From contig OZ242308.1 of the NCBI GenBank assembly GCA_965208015.1, forward strand, positions 186,001 through 250,000: 64,000 nt of DNA, read 5' to 3'. The DNA is from Bin87 sp965208015 (GTDB lineage Bacteria > Chloroflexota > Dehalococcoidia > Lucifugimonadales > UBA3495). A program made the translations under genes and the position numbers. Under the pieces are notes generated by a model, which made no database searches, was not told the DNA's origin, and was given only the letters and a program-made list of their open reading frames with translations. The first letter of the stretch is position 1. Each line of letters begins with the position of its first letter. Of the stretch, positions 50,615 to 59,188 are shown piece after piece.

Positions 50615-50974
50615 TCATCCTTGCTGGAGGGGTTGGTATATCAAGCGGAAGATACGTCGCATGACTTCGGTTAGTTCCGCATCTGACATCGTCCCGTAAT
50701 AGTCTGTGACACGACCTTCGGACAGGGTCCGAATCTGGTCAGTGAGGACCCAGGACGGCTTGGGCATCAAGACTGAGTTGATTGGGTACGAGAGACTGCG
50801 ATTTTGGTTGGCTTCAGATGACCCGATCAACGCTACGATAACCAACCTCGAAGCGGCATTGAATTGATCAGTGCTGAGGATCAGAGCGGGGCGATCTCCG
50901 CCTTGTTCATGTCCACGGACCGGCGCAGGTTCCAGAATCACATGGCGGATTTCTCCTCTCAGTATTGGGGCCAT
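50615..50974 (-). CDS. MazF/PemK family toxin
   Basis: The 119-residue protein has the PemK/MazF pattern: RGEIRHVILEPAPVRGHEQG, GGDRPALILSTDQFN, the VVIVALIGSS-like strand (RLVIVALIGSSEAN) and LTDQIRTLSEGRVTDYYGTM. MazF enzymes are sequence-specific mRNA interferases. The start overlaps the end of the upstream 185-residue gene by 16 bases, suggesting translational coupling in a pair. Convergent ftsH ends 137 bases away. Confidence 0.85.
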   Translation of the reverse strand: MAPILRGEIRHVILEPAPVRGHEQGGDRPALILSTDQFNAASRLVIVALIGSSEANQNRSLSYPINSVLMPKPSWVLTDQIRTLSEGRVTDYYGTMSDAELTEVMRRIFRLIYQPLQQG

Positions 50975-51516
50975 GTTTTTGCGTCCTCTGCAAGGCCAAT
51001 CTCCGCCAATTCGGTCCCATATTCAATCTGATTTTCTTCCAGCGACCAGTCCACCGTTGGATCAAGTTCTATCTCCCGGCGCATGAGTTCGAACGCCACA
51101 ATGCCGCTGAGCGCTTGTTTTACCTGGGCCATTGCATAGCAGAGGACGTCAAGCGGGTTAGGAAACTGTTCGCGGGCAATCAGCCTATGGAGCTCGGCAG
51201 ACGAAATTCCACGGATCCATTCACTCAGGATCCGTTCCATTGCGGAACCGTTGCCGATGTCCCGCAGGTCTTGCAGCTGCCGCGACAAACCCGCAGTGTC
51301 GAACTCACTGACCCACCGGTCAACGAAACCGTTGAGCTTTTCAATTTGATCTTCAGTGAACCCGTCTGCGGCTAACTTTGCTTGCCATCCGTGGTAGTCG
51401 AGCGCCAACAGGTCGAAAATCATGGACCGGATTGCTGCCTCCAGTCCCCAGGTCTCCCTGACGTCCGGCGACCCCACGATGTGGTCCATGATGGAACGTT
51501 CCATCGTGACCATCAT
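50959..51516 (-). CDS. Unknown partner of the MazF-like toxin, 185 aa
   Basis: The 185-residue helical protein lies directly upstream of, and overlaps, the MazF-like gene, the place usually held by MazE. It is much longer than MazE and has no recognised DNA-binding motif. A GFTEDQIEKLNGFVDRWVSE segment and an IELDPTVDWSLEENQIEYGT C-terminal segment could bind the toxin. AAAGGAG precedes two adjacent ATGs (51516 and 51513). It may be an unusual antitoxin. Confidence 0.55.
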   Translation of the reverse strand: MMVTMERSIMDHIVGSPDVRETWGLEAAIRSMIFDLLALDYHGWQAKLAADGFTEDQIEKLNGFVDRWVSEFDTAGLSRQLQDLRDIGNGSAMERILSEWIRGISSAELHRLIAREQFPNPLDVLCYAMAQVKQALSGIVAFELMRREIELDPTVDWSLEENQIEYGTELAEIGLAEDAKTWPQY

Positions 51517-51743
51517 TCTCTCCTTTGACCAGTTCAGCGATTGGCGCAGCTGCGAGGACGGCTGAAGATAATTCCACCAGTCCGTTGGGAATTCAATAGA
51601 CCAGGTGGGTGGATGATACCAGATGATCGATCGCGATCACTTCTGACAATCCGGGCTTTCCTGCGCCGCGGAGCCAATACCGGGCGGCGACTGACACCCT
51701 ACCGGGGACCAGAAAAACTGCGGGGTCAGGATTGATACTGCCC

Positions 51744-52073
51744 CTACGCATTTTCAGCCTCGGCCCCGTCATCACTTGTCTCGGACTCCAGCGGCAGGCT
51801 GCGGTAGTAGAGGCCCCACTGCTGCATCAGGCTCTCCACGCGGGGGTCTTTCAGCGCGATGAGCTCGCGGAAGAAGCCGGCCATGGCGTGGGCCGGGCGC
51901 AGCTCGTCAGTGCACACCCAGCTGCGGTCGCCGGGGACCGCATAGATCAGGCCGCTCTGGTGGGGACACGTCGCCTGGACGCGCCCCATGTCCGTGCTGA
52001 TCTTGATGGTAAGTCCCTGGGGCTGCTGAGGGTTCTCCCGGTCGTCTGAGGTTATCTGTACTGGCGTAGTCAT
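51744..52073 (-). CDS. Hypothetical protein, 109 aa
   Basis: The frame extends to 52364, but protein character begins at the ATG at 52073. It has a QGLTIKISTDMGRVQATCPH segment, a WVCTDELRPAHAMAGFFREL block and an acidic tail. Two cysteines are present. I recognise no family. Roughly 225 bases between it and the MazF partner gene hold no feature I can support. Confidence 0.4.
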   Translation of the reverse strand: MTTPVQITSDDRENPQQPQGLTIKISTDMGRVQATCPHQSGLIYAVPGDRSWVCTDELRPAHAMAGFFRELIALKDPRVESLMQQWGLYYRSLPLESETSDDGAEAENA

Positions 52074-52199
52074 GCTGCGATTGTCCTGTCGGGGAGCGGG
52101 CGGATGGGCAGGCGGCGTAGACGGGATGCGTCCGATGGCGAACGCGGATATACCCATGAAGGCGGGCCGCCAATTATAAACCCAGGCCGCCGATGATGG

Positions 52200-52208
52200 T
52201 GTTATACT
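52200..52208 (+). promoter_or_regulatory. Candidate extended -10 element before hflK
   Basis: TGTTATACT (52200-52208) matches an extended -10 without a clear -35. The leader to the hflK ATG would be about 110 bases. Confidence 0.3.
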
Positions 52209-52325
52209 GTCTCGGCCAACCGTCCGAAAATCGTACCGGAAACCGCCGATTACGTCGGTCAGTCCTGACATGACGGTTGACATTGACCAGGGACCAACCA
52301 GCAACTTCATAAAGGACACTTTCGC

Positions 52326-53417
52326 ATGTTCACACCCGGGGGAGGCCAGCAGCCGCCTCGTCAACCCGAATTCGACCTTGAACAGCTCTTCGGTCGCATA
52401 CGCGGCATGTTTGGTGGCTCCGGTGGACGCCTCGGCGGCGGAAACCTGGGCATTTTAATTATCGCCGTCATCGCCCTGCTGATAATCATCTGGGCCGCCA
52501 CCGGCGTGTACACCATCAGCCCCGGTGAAAACGCCGCCCTGCGCCTCTTCGGCGCCGTCCAGGGCAATCCGGTGGCCGAGGAAGGACTGCACTGGTGGTG
52601 GCCGTCGCCGGTGGGCCAGAAGGACGTCGTCCTCGTCACCGAGACGCGGCGCATGGAGCTGGGCTTCCGCTCCAACGAAGCCGCCGTCAATACGCCTTTC
52701 CTGGACGAAGCCCTGATGATTTCGGGCGACCTGAACATCGTGGACGTGCAGATGGTGGTTCAATACCGCATCAGCAACCTGAACAACTTCCTGTTCAAGG
52801 TGGACGACCCCGGCGAGCCGGTTCGCCTCATACCGGAGGGACGGCCCGACGGGCGCACCCTCAAGGACGGCGCGGAGGCCGCCCTGCGCCTGGTGGTGGG
52901 GCAACGCTCCATCGACGACGTGCTGGTGCGCGGCCGCGAGGGTGTGGAGACCGACACTCGGGAACGGCTTCAGTCCATCCTTGACGATTACGAAGCCGGC
53001 ATCGAGGTCATCTCGGTGCAGTTGCAGGACGTGAAGGCGCCGGAAGAAGTGCGGGACGCTTTTGACGACGTGCTGCGGGGACGCCAGGAACGGGAAACCC
53101 GCATCAACCAGGCCCTGGCCTATCGCGAGGACGTGCTGCCTCGCGCCGACGGTGACGCCGCCCGCATTGTCGAGGAGGCCGAAGCCTTCCGGCAGGCTCG
53201 CATCAAGACCGCCGACGGTGAAGCCCAGCGCTTCGAGTCGGTGCGCAACGAGTACAACAGCTCGCCCGAGGTAACCCGCCAGCGCCTCTACCTGGAGGCC
53301 CTGGAAAACGTCTTCCCGGGCGTCACCAAGATCATCGTCGACCCCGACACCGAACCCGTGCTCATTCTGGGACAGGACGGAAACGTCATACCTGCGCCCA
53401 TCGGGCCTAACCCGTAG
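52326..53417 (+). CDS. hflK: FtsH modulator HflK
   Basis: The 363-residue protein has a glycine-rich N-terminus, a transmembrane helix at residues 41-60 and a SPFH/band 7 domain. It starts TISPGENAALRLFGAVQGNP, and VVQYRISNLNNFLFKVDDP lies in the middle. A long helical region follows (AYREDVLPRADGDAARIVEE and neighbours) with FPGVTKIIVDPDTEPVLIL at the end. With HflC it forms a membrane complex around FtsH and limits access to some substrates. AAAGGA precedes the ATG, and hflC follows 67 bases later. Confidence 0.93.
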   Translation: MFTPGGGQQPPRQPEFDLEQLFGRIRGMFGGSGGRLGGGNLGILIIAVIALLIIIWAATGVYTISPGENAALRLFGAVQGNPVAEEGLHWWWPSPVGQKDVVLVTETRRMELGFRSNEAAVNTPFLDEALMISGDLNIVDVQMVVQYRISNLNNFLFKVDDPGEPVRLIPEGRPDGRTLKDGAEAALRLVVGQRSIDDVLVRGREGVETDTRERLQSILDDYEAGIEVISVQLQDVKAPEEVRDAFDDVLRGRQERETRINQALAYREDVLPRADGDAARIVEEAEAFRQARIKTADGEAQRFESVRNEYNSSPEVTRQRLYLEALENVFPGVTKIIVDPDTEPVLILGQDGNVIPAPIGPNP

Positions 53418-53484
53418 CCCGGCCCCAACCCATAGCCGCAGGTAATCCCGACTGACCGTCGCTCACCCCCGGAGAACCTCCCCA

Positions 53485-54432
53485 ATGCGTAATTTGATAA
53501 TCATCGCCATCGTCATCATCGTCGGACTGGTCGTGCTGCGCCAGGCGCTCTACGTGGTCGACGTCACCGAGCAGGTCATCATCCTTCGCTTCGGTGAAGT
53601 GGTCGATACCCACACCCAACCGGGTCTCAACGTCAAGGCGCCTTTCGTAGACACCGTCGTCCGCCTGGACAAGCGGATCCTGAGGATTGACGCGCCGCCG
53701 GTGTCCATGCCGGACCGGGAGAAGGAAAACCTGGTCATCGACATCTACGCGCGCTACCGGATCACCGACCCGGTGCAGTTTCGCAAGACCCTGCAAAGCG
53801 AGAGCAACGCCCGCAGCCGCCTGGGCGACATCGTGACCTCCACTCTGCGCGACCGGGTGGCCCAGCGCGACCGCAACGAAATTATCGGCGCCGCTCCTCA
53901 GGTTGACGAGAACAATGTGGCCGTGGTCGACGATGATGGTCTGACCCTGGTGCAGGGGCTGGAAACCCGCACCGAAATTCTGGACGAAGTGCTCGTCGCG
54001 GTCCGCGAAACCACCCAGCGCGACAACTTTGGCATCGAGATGATCGACGTGCGCATCAAGCGCGCCGACTTCCCCGAAGCCGTCACTCAGTCCATCTTCA
54101 CCAGGATGCGCGCCGAGCGCAACCGTATCGCCGCCCGTTTCCGCGCCGAGGGTGAGGAGGAAGACCGCAAGATTCGCGCCGAAACCGACCGCGAGCGAGA
54201 CGTCATCCTGGCGGAGGCTGAACAAACATCCAACCGCATACGCGGTGAAGGCGAGGCCGAGGCCATCAGCATCCTGGCCGAAGCCCTGAACCGCGATCCG
54301 GAACTCTTCGCCTTCCTGCGCAGCCTGGAAGCCTACCAGCGCATCATCCGCCAGCAGGACACCATTATCCTCTCCTCGGACGCGCCGCTGTTCGACTACC
54401 TGGCAGACCCCGCTCTGCAGAGGAGCAACTAG
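53485..54432 (+). CDS. hflC: FtsH modulator HflC
   Basis: The 315-residue SPFH-domain protein has an N-terminal helix (residues 3-20), then YVVDVTEQVIILRFGEVVDT, the PGLNVKAPFVDTVVRLDKRI block, and VIDIYARYRITDPVQFRKTL. The FGIEMIDVRIKRADFPEAVT block and the C-terminal ILAEALNRDPELFAFLRSLE block are typical of HflC. GGAG precedes the ATG. It follows hflK as in other bacteria. Confidence 0.95.
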   Translation: MRNLIIIAIVIIVGLVVLRQALYVVDVTEQVIILRFGEVVDTHTQPGLNVKAPFVDTVVRLDKRILRIDAPPVSMPDREKENLVIDIYARYRITDPVQFRKTLQSESNARSRLGDIVTSTLRDRVAQRDRNEIIGAAPQVDENNVAVVDDDGLTLVQGLETRTEILDEVLVAVRETTQRDNFGIEMIDVRIKRADFPEAVTQSIFTRMRAERNRIAARFRAEGEEEDRKIRAETDRERDVILAEAEQTSNRIRGEGEAEAISILAEALNRDPELFAFLRSLEAYQRIIRQQDTIILSSDAPLFDYLADPALQRSN

Positions 54433-54478
54433 CGCGGATTCGCTGCTACAGGGCGCCGATGGATAGCCGGGACACCGT

Positions 54479-55150
54479 ATGACCACCAAGCCGAAAGAAC
54501 CGCCGGCAAGGCCGGATACCAGGGACAATGTTGCCGTCGGAGAGCGCGCCGGTTCCATCGTGCTGCGCCTGGATGCTTTGGGCCTCGATTTTCGCGCCGC
54601 CGATTTCCCCACCCGGTTCATCGAGTTCTGCGAGGCCAACGACGACTACGAAATGGAAATCAACGAGGCCGGGGAGCTGGTGATTCTGCCTATGACGGGA
54701 TTGAGGGGAAACAGACAAGAAACCGAGACCAACATTGAGTTGGGGCTGTGGCAGCGGGTCAACGGGGGCGTCAACGTCTCGCAGAGCAGCCGGTTCCGCC
54801 TGGTCACCGGCGCCATCCGCGGGCCCGACGCTGCCTGGATTACCCAGGAGCGTTACGACGCTGCCACCGAGCACGAGCGCGAGACCGTCTTCCCCGGCGC
54901 GCCCGATTTCGTGGTCGAGATCCGCTCCCGCACCGATAACCTCGCCCCGTTGCAGCGCAAGATGCGGCTCTGGATGGGCGGCGGCGCCCGCCTGGGCTGG
55001 CTCATCGACCCGACCAACCGACGGGTCTACGTCTACCGTGACGGCCAGCCGGAGCCGGAAGCGCTGGAGGACCCGGAGACGCTGGATGGCGAGGACGTGC
55101 TGCCGGGTTTTTCTTTCGGCGTGCGCCAGTACATCTTTGACATGCAATAG
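54479..55150 (+). CDS. Uma2 family endonuclease-like protein
   Basis: The 223-residue protein has LDFRAADFPTRFIEFCEAND, then a GAIRGPDAAWITQERYDAAT block and the putative catalytic GAPDFVVEIRSRTDNLAPLQ with RKMRLWMGGGARLGWLIDPT. It is the first of a tandem pair; the second copy starts 23 bases after its stop. Nearly the entire last 90 residues are the same in both. It lies 46 bases after hflC and may be read from the same promoter. Confidence 0.87.
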   Translation: MTTKPKEPPARPDTRDNVAVGERAGSIVLRLDALGLDFRAADFPTRFIEFCEANDDYEMEINEAGELVILPMTGLRGNRQETETNIELGLWQRVNGGVNVSQSSRFRLVTGAIRGPDAAWITQERYDAATEHERETVFPGAPDFVVEIRSRTDNLAPLQRKMRLWMGGGARLGWLIDPTNRRVYVYRDGQPEPEALEDPETLDGEDVLPGFSFGVRQYIFDMQ

Positions 55151-55173
55151 CGGCAAGGCATCGGGTACGTTTC

Positions 55174-55839
55174 ATGACCACCACCCCAAAAGAGCCATCG
55201 GTTGCCATCCAAAACGTTGCAGCGGGCGGGGAGCGGACCGGTTCCACCGTGCTGCGCCTCGACGCGCTGGGCCTTGACTTTCGCGCCGCCGATTTCCCCA
55301 CCCGGTTCATCGAGTTCTGCGAGGCCAACGACGACTGCGACATGGAAATCAACGAAGCCGGGGAGTTGGTGATCCTGCCCATGACAGGTTTCAGAGGCAA
55401 TCGAAGAGAACATTACCTCAACGCATTCATGTGCCACTGGGAAATCGCCAACGGCGGTGTCAGCGTTTCTCAAAGCAGCCGGTTCCGCCTGGCCACCGGC
55501 GCCATCCGCGGACCCGATGCCGCCTGGATCACCCAGGAGCGTTGCGACGCCGCCACCGAGCACGAGCGCGAGACCGTCTTCACCGGCGCCCCCGATTTCG
55601 TCGTCGAGATCCGCTCCCGCACCGACAACCTCGCCCCGTTGCAGCGCAAGATGCGGCTCTGGATGGGCGGCGGCGCCCGCCTGGGCTGGCTCATCGACCC
55701 GACCAACCGACGGGTCTACGTCTACCGTGACGGCCAGCCGGAGCCGGAAGCGCTGGAGGACCCGGAGACGCTGGATGGCGAGGACGTTCTGCCCGGCTTT
55801 TCTTTCAGCGTGCGGCAGTACATCTTTGACATGGCGTAG
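55174..55839 (+). CDS. Uma2 family endonuclease-like protein
   Basis: The 221-residue protein is a recent duplicate of the gene at 54479. The first and last thirds are nearly identical at the DNA level (for example the blocks from RGPDAAWITQER onward). The segment around residues 75-90 differs (GNRREHYLNAFMCHWEIANG against GNRQETETNIELGLWQRVNG). Only the middle has diverged, so exchange or selection acted on that part. A CAGGATT repeat follows at once. Confidence 0.87.
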   Translation: MTTTPKEPSVAIQNVAAGGERTGSTVLRLDALGLDFRAADFPTRFIEFCEANDDCDMEINEAGELVILPMTGFRGNRREHYLNAFMCHWEIANGGVSVSQSSRFRLATGAIRGPDAAWITQERCDAATEHERETVFTGAPDFVVEIRSRTDNLAPLQRKMRLWMGGGARLGWLIDPTNRRVYVYRDGQPEPEALEDPETLDGEDVLPGFSFSVRQYIFDMA

Positions 55840-55841
55840 TT

Positions 55842-55921
55842 GTCAGAAGCAGGATTTCAAGGATGGGCAGGATTTGCGTATATCCCGTAAATCCATAAAT
55901 CTGGCAAATCCTGCTTCTGAC
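55842..55921. repeat. CAGGATT-type hairpin repeat, short copy
   Basis: The outer arms GTCAGAAGCAGGATTT and AAATCCTGCTTCTGAC are exact inverses and the interior is shorter than in copies 1-4. It starts two bases after the Uma2 stop codon. Confidence 0.85.
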
Positions 55922-55929
55922 GAAATTGC

Positions 55930-56790
55930 CTAGCGCCCCGCGATCCTCCGTCCTTCCACCAGGCCGCCGGCCGTGCGCGTGGGAGCGGTGATCAGGATGC
56001 TGAAACCCTGTTCCAGCCGCATGGGAACCTCCTCGGCGGTGCAGCCCACGGCACAGGGCACTCCGGCATCCTTGCAGATGCCCAGAATCCGCAGCAGCAT
56101 CTCCTGAACCTCGGGGTGGCCGGCGTTTCCCTTGTGCCCCAGCGCCACGGACATGTCGCCCGGGCCGGCCCAGATGGCGCCGATGCCCTTGACGTCGCGC
56201 AGGATGTCGGGCAGGTTGCGCACGCCGGTGGGTTCTTCGACGATGCCCATGAGCAGCATGTTGCCGTCGGGGTCCAGCGGCCACAGGTCCGCGGCGTCAT
56301 AGTACTCGGCGGCGGACAGGCCCCAGTAGCGCGGGGCGATGCGCTGCCACCAGCCCCGCTCGCCGTGGGGCTCGAAATCGGCCACGCCGGGAACCTGCGG
56401 ATAACGCGCCGACTGCACGGCCGACATCGCGCCTTCCACGGTGTCCAGGTGGGGCAGGATCAGCCCGTACACGCCGGTGTCCAGGGCCTGCTTGATGACC
56501 CACTGGTTCTGCTCACGGGTGTTGGGCGGGATGCGCACCACGGGCGTGGGATCGGCCATGAGGCCGCCGCCCTCGGCGACGCGCTTGCGGTTCAGGAGGA
56601 ACTGGAGCGACGTGCGCAGGTTGTTGAAGGACAACCCCTCGTGCTCCATCTCGATCATCACCATATCGTAGTCGGAATCGGCAAAGTACATCATCTCGTC
56701 CAGGTTGCCGTTCCAGATCAACCCGGTGCCGAACACCGGCTTGCCTTCCTCCAGCAACTGGATGACTTTGCTGTAGCGAGTGGCGGGCAT
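55930..56790 (-). CDS. HpcH/HpaI aldolase family protein
   Basis: The 286-residue protein resembles HpcH/HpaI-type class II aldolases, which cleave 4-hydroxy-2-oxo acids with a divalent metal. It has GTGLIWNGNLDEMMYFADSD, the VMIEMEHEGLSFNNLRTSLQ block, PVVRIPPN, and VYGLILPHLDTVEGA. The metal-binding Glu/Asp are in GIVEEPTGVRNLPDILRDVK and AIWAGPGDMSVALGHKG. Genes of this type often act in aromatic or sugar acid degradation. The neighbouring genes give no pathway. Confidence 0.87.
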   Translation of the reverse strand: MPATRYSKVIQLLEEGKPVFGTGLIWNGNLDEMMYFADSDYDMVMIEMEHEGLSFNNLRTSLQFLLNRKRVAEGGGLMADPTPVVRIPPNTREQNQWVIKQALDTGVYGLILPHLDTVEGAMSAVQSARYPQVPGVADFEPHGERGWWQRIAPRYWGLSAAEYYDAADLWPLDPDGNMLLMGIVEEPTGVRNLPDILRDVKGIGAIWAGPGDMSVALGHKGNAGHPEVQEMLLRILGICKDAGVPCAVGCTAEEVPMRLEQGFSILITAPTRTAGGLVEGRRIAGR

Positions 56791-56893
56791 GATTGTGCCT
56801 CCTTGTCTTGCTGAAATACCCTGTCAGGCTGCCGTTACAAGCGCGACGATGCTTCGAGAGACTGTCCCGGTATCCTGAGCTTACTGAATCAAG

Positions 56894-57634
56894 CTATTGA
56901 TTGCCCCGGCGGCGAAGTTCGCTTTCCAATTCCCGAATGCGCGCTTCGGCTAGCATCCGCGCTTCTCGCTCTCGCTCAACCTGAGCCTCAGCCTGCAAGC
57001 GTGCAGCGCGTTCGGACTCGTAGGTGGGGATGTGCTCCCCGGTGGCCGGGTCATACAGACCGATTTTTCCGTTCTCCCAGCGCAGGTACAGGTTCAACAC
57101 AGCGCTGTATCCCTGCAACTCGCCCCCGCTCAGCTCGGCAATGTCTATCGGCTCATATCGTCCCTCCACCAGCCGGTCGCCGGCCAATCGGGTTCCATGG
57201 TGCTCCCCGGTCTCGTCAAAGCGCCAGTATTCCTGGATGAGAAAGCCCTCGTAGTCATTTCGTTTTGCGCCGACGTCAGTATTTCCGGTGCTTGGCGACG
57301 CCACTTCCAGTACGAAGTCCGGCGGCTTGCCCTGCTCCGAGATGACGTAGGCGTTGCGCCTCCGGTAGGCAACCGGGTCCACGCCGAAGGCGACGAGCAG
57401 GTCAGGCGCGCGCCGCTGGGAGGCGGGCGCGCCGGGTTCCTGGATAATGTAGCGTTCGCCGGTGACCAGCGTAGTGTCGGGATTGCCCAGGAATTGAGAC
57501 AGGCTGTGGGTGAGGCCGGGTTCGTGCAGTTGGTCTACGGTAGTCATCTCATCGGGGTGGCGTGGTGGCGGATCCGGCAACGGGAGCAGGGATTGCCGAA
57601 CCGGTGATTCGGAGCGAGTATTGGCAGTGGTCAT
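56894..57634 (-). CDS. Uma2 family protein with C-terminal coiled coil
   Basis: The 246-residue protein has the same arrangement as the gene at 39133. It has a DEMTTVDQLHEPGLTHSLSQ block, GNPDTTLVTGERYIIQE, the RAPDLLVAFGVDPVAYRRRN block, a PPDFVLEVASPSTGNTDVGA block, and a coiled-coil tail (ESERAARLQAEAQVEREREA). The frame extends to 57688. I start at the ATG at 57634. The two coiled-coil Uma2 genes form a subgroup. Confidence 0.8.
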   Translation of the reverse strand: MTTANTRSESPVRQSLLPLPDPPPRHPDEMTTVDQLHEPGLTHSLSQFLGNPDTTLVTGERYIIQEPGAPASQRRAPDLLVAFGVDPVAYRRRNAYVISEQGKPPDFVLEVASPSTGNTDVGAKRNDYEGFLIQEYWRFDETGEHHGTRLAGDRLVEGRYEPIDIAELSGGELQGYSAVLNLYLRWENGKIGLYDPATGEHIPTYESERAARLQAEAQVEREREARMLAEARIRELESELRRRGNQ

Positions 57635-57684
57635 GGGACACCTGACGTGGTTGGAGAGTTGGCCAACATTCACAATCCAGTCGA

Positions 57685-58953
57685 TCACTTTCCGGCCAGC
57701 GCGGCCTCGAACTCTGCCGCATCCTCGTGAGGCCCGACTATCGCCAGGCGAAAAGCGTCCGCATCGACCAAGCGCTCGGCCGCCCGGAGCGCGTCGTTAG
57801 GTGTCACCGCGTCGATGCTGGCAGCGGTCTCATCGGGGGTAGTGATCTCTTCCATCAGGAGTTCCTGCGAGGCCAGCCACGAGGCCACCGCGCGGGAGTC
57901 CTCCATGCGCATCAGCAGACGGCCCTTGATGTACTCACGCGCCTTGTGCACCTCGGCCTTGGGCGGCGCCGTGAGCAGGCCCTCCAGCTCCCGCCGCGTT
58001 GCGGCCACAGCCTCGGCCGCGCGGGACGGCTCGGTTCCGCAGGACACCACCAGCGCGCCGCAGTCGCGGTAGCTGCTCAGCGAGCTGTGGCAGTCGTAGG
58101 TCAGCCCGAGGTTCTCCCGCAGGTTCTGGAACAGCCGGCTGCTCATGCCGTCGCCAAGCAGCCCGTTGAGCACGGTGGCGGCGTAGCGGTCTGGGTCGGC
58201 CAGCGCGAAGCCGGGCAACCCCATGCAGATGCTGGTGTCCTCGGTTACCCGATTTTCCATCAGTATGGCCGGGGAGTCGTCCGACGGAGCGGAAACCGGT
58301 TGCCACGTCAGCGCGTCGCCCGGCATCCAGTCGCTCGTCGCGTCGGCCACGAACCGCACCGCCTCGTCATGGCTGACTGCGCCGGCGATGCCTACGACGG
58401 TGTTGTTGGGGCGGTACTGCCGTTCCATGTACCGGCTTACGTCGTCCAGGCGGATGGCGGCCACTGACTCCGCGGTGCCGCCCACGTCCCGGCCCATGGC
58501 CTGGTCGGGCCACATAGCACGGTCGATGAGCAGGTCGCACACCTGGGCGGGGTAGTCGTTGGTCATCCTCAGCTCGTCCAGGATGACCTCCCGCTCTTTC
58601 TCCATTTCGACAGGGTCCATGAGCGGGTTCAGGATCAGGTCGAATATCACCGGCAGGGCGCGGTCGGCATGGACGCTGGCCACCTTGCACCAGAAGGAGG
58701 TCATCTCCCGGTCGGTGGCGGCGTTCATGATGCCCCCGACGCCCTCCACCGCCTCGGAGATCGCCAGGGCGGTGGGCCAGCTGCGCGTCCCCTTGAAGGG
58801 CAGGTGCTCCAGGAAGTGGGACAGGCCGGCCAACTCGTCAGGCTCGTAGCGGGAGCCGGCGCCCACCGAGACGAACATGGAGACGCTGCGGGTGTGCGGC
58901 ATTTCCGCCGTCAGAACCCGTAGCCCGTTATCGAGGACCGTCTTGCGGTACAT
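57685..58953 (-). CDS. M16 family zinc peptidase
   Basis: The 422-residue protein is a pitrilysin-type peptidase with the inverted zinc motif HFLEH (in LSHFLEHLPFKGT), the TDREMTSFWCKV segment and a Glu in the EREVILDELRMTNDYPAQVC region. The second half has PGFALADPDRYAATVLNGLL, then GMSSRLFQNLRENLGLTYDC. This single-chain form usually works as a homodimer or with a paired inactive subunit. No second M16 gene is adjacent. It degrades peptides or processing substrates. Confidence 0.9.
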   Translation of the reverse strand: MYRKTVLDNGLRVLTAEMPHTRSVSMFVSVGAGSRYEPDELAGLSHFLEHLPFKGTRSWPTALAISEAVEGVGGIMNAATDREMTSFWCKVASVHADRALPVIFDLILNPLMDPVEMEKEREVILDELRMTNDYPAQVCDLLIDRAMWPDQAMGRDVGGTAESVAAIRLDDVSRYMERQYRPNNTVVGIAGAVSHDEAVRFVADATSDWMPGDALTWQPVSAPSDDSPAILMENRVTEDTSICMGLPGFALADPDRYAATVLNGLLGDGMSSRLFQNLRENLGLTYDCHSSLSSYRDCGALVVSCGTEPSRAAEAVAATRRELEGLLTAPPKAEVHKAREYIKGRLLMRMEDSRAVASWLASQELLMEEITTPDETAASIDAVTPNDALRAAERLVDADAFRLAIVGPHEDAAEFEAALAGK

Positions 58954-58995
58954 CAGACTCCTATCTGGTCCCCGTCACAGCGGGAACTCCTCCGC

Positions 58996-59132
58996 GTCAT
59001 TCCGGAACCCCCTCCATCATTCCGGAAAACCCGCGCCGTCATTCCGGCCTTGAGCCGGAATCCACTCGTGCGAGCGAATGGCTTGTCTGCCCGCGTGGCT
59101 TACCGCTTTCACGGGAATGACGGTGCGGCTTG
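58996..59132. repeat. CATTCCGG-type repeat cluster
   Basis: CGTCATTCCGGAACCC, then CATCATTCCGGAAAA and CATTCCGGCCTTGAGCCGGA lie within 70 bases, and TTTCACGGGAATGACGG ends the stretch. These are three to four partial copies of the CATTCCGG family. The stretch from 58954 to 59188 has no gene. Confidence 0.75.
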
Positions 59133-59188
59133 ATATCGCAATCACGGAGCAGACTCGCCGCTGCAATTACGGTTGTAGTTAGGTGCGC

